Source of the DNA: Halovivax sp.
GTDB lineage: Archaea; Halobacteriota; Halobacteria; Halobacteriales; Natrialbaceae
Direction of reading: 5' to 3'
NCBI GenBank assembly: GCA_007119345.1
Contig: SKPV01000046.1
Span: 1 to 5,174 of the forward strand
Length of the DNA stretch: 5,174 nt
Within the stretch, counting starts at the first letter, position 1, and each line of letters begins with the position of its first letter. The notes under the pieces are model-generated. The model was given only the letters and a program-made list of their open reading frames with translations, searched no databases and was not told the DNA's origin. A program made the position numbers and the translations under genes. Shown piece by piece: positions 4,481 through 5,174 of this stretch.

Positions 4481-5174
4481 CTACCCGCCCCGGGCGAGAA
4501 CGATCTCGACCGGTAGGCCCCAGGCGCCGACGACCCGTTCGGCGTCGATTTCGAACCCACAATCGAGGAGCGTATCGCGGAGGTAGAGCGGCCGGCAGTC
4601 GACGTACGTCGGGACCACCTCGTGGACCAATTCGTAGAGCCTGGTCGCCAGGCCGGCCTCGCGACGGGAAAGCGAGACGACGCAGAGGCGTCCGTCGGGG
4701 GCGAGCACGCGACGCCACTCGTCGAGGACGGCCGGGAGCGCGGGCGTATCGAAGAGCTCGAGGACGAAGCTCGCGAAACACGCGTCGAACGTCCCGTCCG
4801 GGAACGGCGCGGTCGACGCGTCGCCCTCGACGACGACGCCCGGGTCGAGTCCGGCGGCCGCGAGCGCTCGCGCGCTCGCCCGACACATCCCGCCAGAGAG
4901 GTCGATCCCGACGGCGAGGCCGTCCGGCCCGACCGCGCGGTCGAGCTCGACGAGCGCGGTTCCGGTCCCGCAGCCGATATCGAGGACGCGCTCGCCCCGT
5001 GCGGCGTCGAGCAGCTCGAGACCCGCCGCCCGCGCCGGCGCCTCGAAGGGATCGGCGACCAGGTCGTACCACCGGCTGAGCGCGTCGTACCAGTCGCGGC
5101 CCGCCGCCTTCGACCGCGGGACCCGGCTGATCGGGCCCGGCGGCGCCGCCGACCCGGACGGACTCAGCGAGAGC
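4481..5174 (-). CDS. Class I SAM-dependent methyltransferase, N-terminus cut by window edge
   Basis: The frame is open from the right edge to the TAG at 4481-4483, giving 230 visible residues. Numbered from the edge, it shows a UbiE-like lead-in (WYDALSRWYDLVADPFE, 28-44), SAM motif I VLDIGCGTG (63-71), motif II GIDLS with acidic Asp91 (89-93), GDA (117-119) before the FPDGTFD segment, and LAPDG (157-161) before the next strand. This is the Methyltransf_11 (UbiE/MenG-like) fold, a cytoplasmic enzyme moving a methyl group from SAM to an acceptor that cannot be identified here. No ATG, GTG or TTG occurs in frame between the edge and the ATG at 4888, and that Met lies after motif II, so it is internal (residue 96). 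The true start must lie beyond 5174, probably only a short way beyond given the family's usual length. The gene converges on the last Usp gene with an 89-bp gap. Confidence 0.9.
   Translation of the reverse strand, partial: LSLSPSGSAAPPGPISRVPRSKAAGRDWYDALSRWYDLVADPFEAPARAAGLELLDAARGERVLDIGCGTGTALVELDRAVGPDGLAVGIDLSGGMCRASARALAAAGLDPGVVVEGDASTAPFPDGTFDACFASFVLELFDTPALPAVLDEWRRVLAPDGRLCVVSLSRREAGLATRLYELVHEVVPTYVDCRPLYLRDTLLDCGFEIDAERVVGAWGLPVEIVLARGG

Noticed and set aside
4481..4888. Short methyltransferase starting at the Met at 4888
   Set aside because: It would begin after SAM motifs I and II, which are present in the same frame upstream.
3780..5072. Long open minus-strand frame of about 430 codons
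   Set aside because: It overlaps the Usp gene in antisense and the methyltransferase in another frame, and its product is Arg-rich without recognisable motifs.

Overview
The window looks like chromosomal DNA from a haloarchaeon (class Halobacteria). The evidence is very high GC content, proteins rich in Asp, Glu, Ala and Val and poor in Lys, and four genes each with a TATA-like box centred 26-29 nt upstream of the ATG, the archaeal arrangement for leaderless transcripts. The species cannot be named from the sequence alone.

Layout, left to right. (a) Positions 1-136 hold two full copies, and the start of a third, of a 63-bp tandem repeat containing a 9-bp inverted repeat. (b) Minus strand 919-1902 and 141-926 form a two-gene ABC-2 type exporter operon: an ATPase with its own promoter, then an overlapping six-helix permease whose start is set by an internal Shine-Dalgarno site. 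(c) A 234-bp spacer carries a degenerate 36-39 bp repeat. (d) Three universal stress protein (Usp) genes follow, carrying four Usp domains in total: a two-domain protein on the minus strand (2137-2970) and two single-domain proteins on the plus strand (3288-3710 and 3954-4391). The two-domain gene and the first single-domain gene are divergent across a 317-bp spacer with a 38-bp tandem repeat. The two plus-strand genes are separated by a 243-bp spacer with a 49-bp repeat that begins inside the upstream coding sequence. (e) A class I SAM-dependent methyltransferase (minus strand, stop at 4481) converges on the last Usp gene and runs off the right edge. Its N-terminus, including the SAM-binding motif, is readable, but its start codon lies outside the window.

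How the genes relate: the ATPase and permease clearly form one transporter of unknown substrate. The Usp genes appear to be separately transcribed neighbours, each with its own promoter, not an operon. Nothing in the sequence ties them to the transporter or the methyltransferase beyond proximity. I found no mobile element, RNA gene or CRISPR array, and no convincing new multi-gene system. The most unusual signal is that every spacer flanking a Usp gene on the left three sides, plus the 3' side of the transporter operon, contains short tandem repeats of different periods.
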